Source: CAYVVT01 sp964454335
GTDB taxonomy: Bacteria; Fidelibacterota; UBA8477; JABMPR01
Assembly: GCA_964454335.1 (NCBI GenBank)
Contig: CAYVVT010000004.1
Coordinates: 228,448-292,447 of the forward strand
Direction: 5' to 3'
DNA: 64,000 bases
Part shown: positions 61,657 through 64,000 of the stretch, piece after piece
Layout of the letters: the number at the start of each line of letters is the position of its first letter
How positions within the stretch are numbered: position 1 is the stretch's first letter
Made by a program: the position numbers and the translations under genes
Notes under the pieces: generated by a model
The model's database searches: none
Told to the model about the DNA's origin: nothing
Seen by the model: the letters and a program-made list of their open reading frames with translations, nothing else

Positions 61657-62124
61657 TCATGGCACGATGAAGGAATCTTCCAGATAATAGCCGAAACCGT
61701 CGCTGTCCCAGCTGAGCTTCACCCGCCATAGACCCGTTTGCAGCCCGCCCAGACTCAGAACCTGCATGCTGTCCCGATTTGGCGAAACGGCGAAATGTCG
61801 GTCGATCTGTCCGTCTGACGGTCGATATACTTCGATGGTCCCACTGAGATCCTCGCTCATGAATCTCTGTGGAAAATGAACTTCAAGGGTATGGGTGGCA
61901 TCCTGGAACAAGATCCGTGGTTTCTCGCTCAGGGCTTCAGTAAGCGTGAGCCTTTGCATGTGCTGTTCGTAATTGCGGTCCTTCTCATAGTAGCGGTCTT
62001 CCACCAGGTTCACATCCTGTGTGAAGGAGAAGAGCACAAAGACGACGAGCCATATCAGGAACAGCCCAATGGTAATCACAATGCCCCACAGCCAGGGACC
62101 GCCGCTTCGAGAATTCTCAGTCAT
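61657..62124 (-). CDS. fixH: FixH/CcoH-like assembly protein
   Basis: 155-residue FixH family protein: a single N-terminal transmembrane helix ('WGIVITIGLFLIWLVVFVLF'), then the periplasmic 'DVNLVEDRYYEKDRNYEQHM' segment, which is the FixH hallmark, and a beta-rich C-terminus. It supports cbb3 cytochrome oxidase assembly. The ATG 62124 overlaps ccoG by 8 nt. Confidence 0.9.
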   Translation of the reverse strand: MTENSRSGGPWLWGIVITIGLFLIWLVVFVLFSFTQDVNLVEDRYYEKDRNYEQHMQRLTLTEALSEKPRILFQDATHTLEVHFPQRFMSEDLSGTIEVYRPSDGQIDRHFAVSPNRDSMQVLSLGGLQTGLWRVKLSWDSDGFGYYLEDSFIVP

Positions 62125-63544
62125 ATTGCGTATTGGGGCCCATAAAGGCAGTTTTGACTGTTTCAAGCTGCTTTTCACCGTGGAAAACACCGATCCTGAT
62201 TGGGGTCTTCACCCCGCTCAGCAGGGCTTGATCCAATTCCACAAAGAATGCGCCCTGGGCAATGCCCTGCTGCTCGATACTGAGCCCACCGCCCACCATG
62301 CGCAGGCTACCTGCAGGTTCAATCAATTGCAACCGTACCGGCATGTCACTGAAGGTCTTATTCACCATTTTTACCGTATAGAGGTTCGTGAAGCGCCCTT
62401 CGCCCAGGTCCTGGTAAAGCGTTCCCGGTGTACGCAGGATGGTGGTCTCAACATCACTGCGGGTGAAGATCAGACCCAGGAGCACTCCGGTGATCACCAA
62501 CAGCACGGTTGAATATCCGATCAATCGCAGGGTGGGTCTTAGTTTCTCAGCGTTCTTGATGCCTTCGTAGGAGTCATAACGGATAAGGCCTTTGGGCAGA
62601 TTGACCTTCTCCATGACCTCGTTGCAGGCATCAATACAGGCCGTACAATTCACACACTCCAACTGGGTTCCATCCCGGATGTCGATACCCGTCGGACAGA
62701 CATCCACACATTGGTGGCAGTCGATGCAGTCACCGTATCTGCTGCGGTCCTCGTTCTTTCGATGCTTCTTTCTGGATTCACCTCGTACAAAATCGTAGGC
62801 CACGACTATGGACCTGTTATCCAGCAGTACGGACTGAAATCGGCCATAGGGACAAACCAGTGTGCAGACCTGCTCCCGAAACCAGGCAAAGACAAAATAG
62901 AAAGCCCCGGAGAACAACAGCATGGCAGTAAGTCCTCCGATATGCTGAGAGGGGGGATCCGTAATGATCACCAAGAGCTCTTCGATCCCGATGATGTACG
63001 CCAGAAATGTATTCCCGATGAGAAATGCAATGGCGTAGAATATACCATGCTTGAGCGTTCGTTTGAGGATCTTCTCGACATTCCAGGGTGCCGCCCTGAG
63101 CTTTTGCTGCTTGCGGGCATCGCCGTCGATCCAGTATTCGATCTTGCGAAAGACCATCTCCATGAAAATGGTCTGCGGGCAGGCCCAGCCGCAGAACAGG
63201 CGGCCAAAGACCACCGTGAAGAGGAGTATGGCAACGATGGCAGCGATCATGGCCAGAACGAAGAGATGGAAATCCTGCGGCCAGAAGGCCATACCGAAGA
63301 TGATGAACTTTCGTTCAAGCACATTCAGGAGCAGCAACGGCTGACCGTTGATCCCGATGAAGGGACCTGCGAACATAACGGCCAGCAGGATCCAGCTTAC
63401 CAGCACCCGGGCACGATGTAATGGACCCCTGGGCTTTCGTGGGAAGATCCAGCGCCGCCGACCCTCTTCATCGATCGTGGCTATCCGGTCACGATAGGAG
63501 ATCGTTTCCGTCAGTTCTTTGTTTTCTCTGGTCTCCGCTTCCAT
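62117..63544 (-). CDS. ccoG: Cytochrome cbb3 oxidase accessory protein CcoG (FixG)
   Basis: 475-residue FixG/CcoG, needed for copper handling during cbb3 oxidase assembly. It has several membrane helices, with 'FCGWACPQTIFMEMVFR' and 'QVCTLVCPYGRFQSVLLD' segments. Two iron-sulfur clusters are visible: 'CIDCHQCVDVCPTGIDI' and 'CVNCTACIDACN'. The C-terminal part is a soluble beta domain. It sits downstream of ccoP and upstream of fixH, the standard order. Confidence 0.95.
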   Translation of the reverse strand: MEAETRENKELTETISYRDRIATIDEEGRRRWIFPRKPRGPLHRARVLVSWILLAVMFAGPFIGINGQPLLLLNVLERKFIIFGMAFWPQDFHLFVLAMIAAIVAILLFTVVFGRLFCGWACPQTIFMEMVFRKIEYWIDGDARKQQKLRAAPWNVEKILKRTLKHGIFYAIAFLIGNTFLAYIIGIEELLVIITDPPSQHIGGLTAMLLFSGAFYFVFAWFREQVCTLVCPYGRFQSVLLDNRSIVVAYDFVRGESRKKHRKNEDRSRYGDCIDCHQCVDVCPTGIDIRDGTQLECVNCTACIDACNEVMEKVNLPKGLIRYDSYEGIKNAEKLRPTLRLIGYSTVLLVITGVLLGLIFTRSDVETTILRTPGTLYQDLGEGRFTNLYTVKMVNKTFSDMPVRLQLIEPAGSLRMVGGGLSIEQQGIAQGAFFVELDQALLSGVKTPIRIGVFHGEKQLETVKTAFMGPNTQYD

Positions 63545-63589
63545 CTAATTGCTTGCCCTTAAGAACATATTATAAAAAAGCATGCAAAA

Positions 63590-63615
63590 CAGGGGCTCTG
63601 ATGAACGAAGCCCTG
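63590..63615 (-). terminator. Hairpin between ccoP and ccoG
   Basis: CAGGGGCT (63590-63597) pairs, with one bulge, with AGCCCTG (63609-63615). On the minus strand it is followed by TTTTGC. It may terminate or attenuate readthrough between ccoP and ccoG. The stem is imperfect, so confidence is low. Confidence 0.45.
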
Positions 63616-63636
63616 CTCTGCTGATATTATTCTCGT

Positions 63637-64000
63637 TCAGCTGTTGACTTTTTCGCCCTCGGGAGCCTTGGCATCCGGCGGGTTTGTTCCCTGGAGTTCA
63701 ACCAGAATGAAACTGGATACTTCATGGATCTGCGTTGGGCTGAGTGTGCCCTTCCAGGGAATCATGCCCTTGGCCGGGACACCGACATTGATCAGGTCGA
63801 TTATCTCTGAGAGACTGCCGCCATGAACCCAGTATTCATCGGTCATGTTTGGGCCAATGAGACCGCCACCATCCAGTTTATGACAGGTATGGCACTGGGT
63901 ATCCCAAATCTGTTTGCCTGAGGCCAGGCTGGTCTCATCGGTGAGGACCTCCAGGGAGACCTGTTCTGCTGTTGAAGCTGTTTCCGCCGTTTCCACTTGG
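63637..64000 (-). CDS. ccoP: C-terminal c-type cytochrome domain of CcoP, 5' part outside window
   Basis: The last ~121 codons of a c-type cytochrome. The heme motif is 'DTQCHTCHKLDGGGLIGP' (CxxCH) followed by 'NMTDEYWVHGG' and 'IPWKGTLSPTQIHEVSSFI' (the axial Met region around KGMIPWKG), all typical of the second heme domain of CcoP. The reading frame continues to the window edge, so the GTG at 63996 is probably internal. Its neighbours ccoG and fixH support the assignment to the cbb3 oxidase. Confidence 0.88.
   Translation of the reverse strand, partial: QVETAETASTAEQVSLEVLTDETSLASGKQIWDTQCHTCHKLDGGGLIGPNMTDEYWVHGGSLSEIIDLINVGVPAKGMIPWKGTLSPTQIHEVSSFILVELQGTNPPDAKAPEGEKVNS

Noticed and set aside
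63652..63996. GTG at 63996 as a complete small cytochrome gene
   Set aside because: The domain matches the C-terminal half of CcoP, no signal peptide precedes it, and the frame remains open to the window edge.

Overview
The window looks like the chromosome of a Gram-negative bacterium of the FCB superphylum. Supporting signs are a FadL-like porin, a TonB receptor with a carboxypeptidase-like N-terminal domain, a gingipain-type C25 protease with a dockerin and a type IX secretion (T9SS) tail, GT117/DUF2723, lipoproteins with Cys lipoboxes, a short RpoD lacking region 1.1, and ccoG/fixH of a cbb3 oxidase. The 'NYPNPFNPSTTI' form of the sorting tail suggests Marinimicrobia/Neomarinimicrobiota, Calditrichota or a similar lineage rather than classical Bacteroidetes (inference). 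TTG starts are common, and two genes appear to start at CTG and ATT.

Layout. 0-4.5 kb (minus): end-truncated FadL-like porin, two small lipoproteins, TonB receptor. 4.7-9.5 kb (minus): moxR, a surface gluzincin/beta-propeller/barrel protein, and a DUF58 gene, read toward the receptor. 9.8-10.6 kb (minus): rplU-rpmA, with a histone-like tail on L21. 10.8-18.9 kb (plus): housekeeping run of an EnvC-like factor, holB, ricT, metG, tatD, rsmA, rpoD and rpsU; the holB-ricT-metG-tatD-rsmA order resembles that in Firmicutes. 19-32.6 kb (minus): creatininase family, phosphohexomutase, GNAT, GT2, GT117, the large C25 protease, a SpoU methyltransferase, hisS and DUF2007.

32.8-42.2 kb (plus): fused radical SAM protein, RNase G, TPM protein, ATP-cone/nucleoside kinase fusion, BtpA family, amidohydrolase and a GATase1 hydrolase. 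42.3-42.9 kb: single-gene Y1 (HUH) transposase followed by four regularly spaced REP-like hairpins. 43-61 kb (minus): an accessory run of small enzymes packed with short overlaps. It contains two damaged genes (a GNAT with an in-frame TGA and a frameshifted DUF5946 gene) and a glycosidase-like lipoprotein that seems to lack both catalytic glutamates. 60.8-64 kb (minus): cbb3 oxidase end, with the ccoP C-terminus (truncated by the window), ccoG, fixH and a TauE/SafE-like membrane protein.

An octamer tandem repeat of the form G(A/G)ATT(A/G)GC occurs twice, upstream of rplU/the M23 gene and directly upstream of hisS. No rRNA, tRNA, CRISPR array or prophage was seen.
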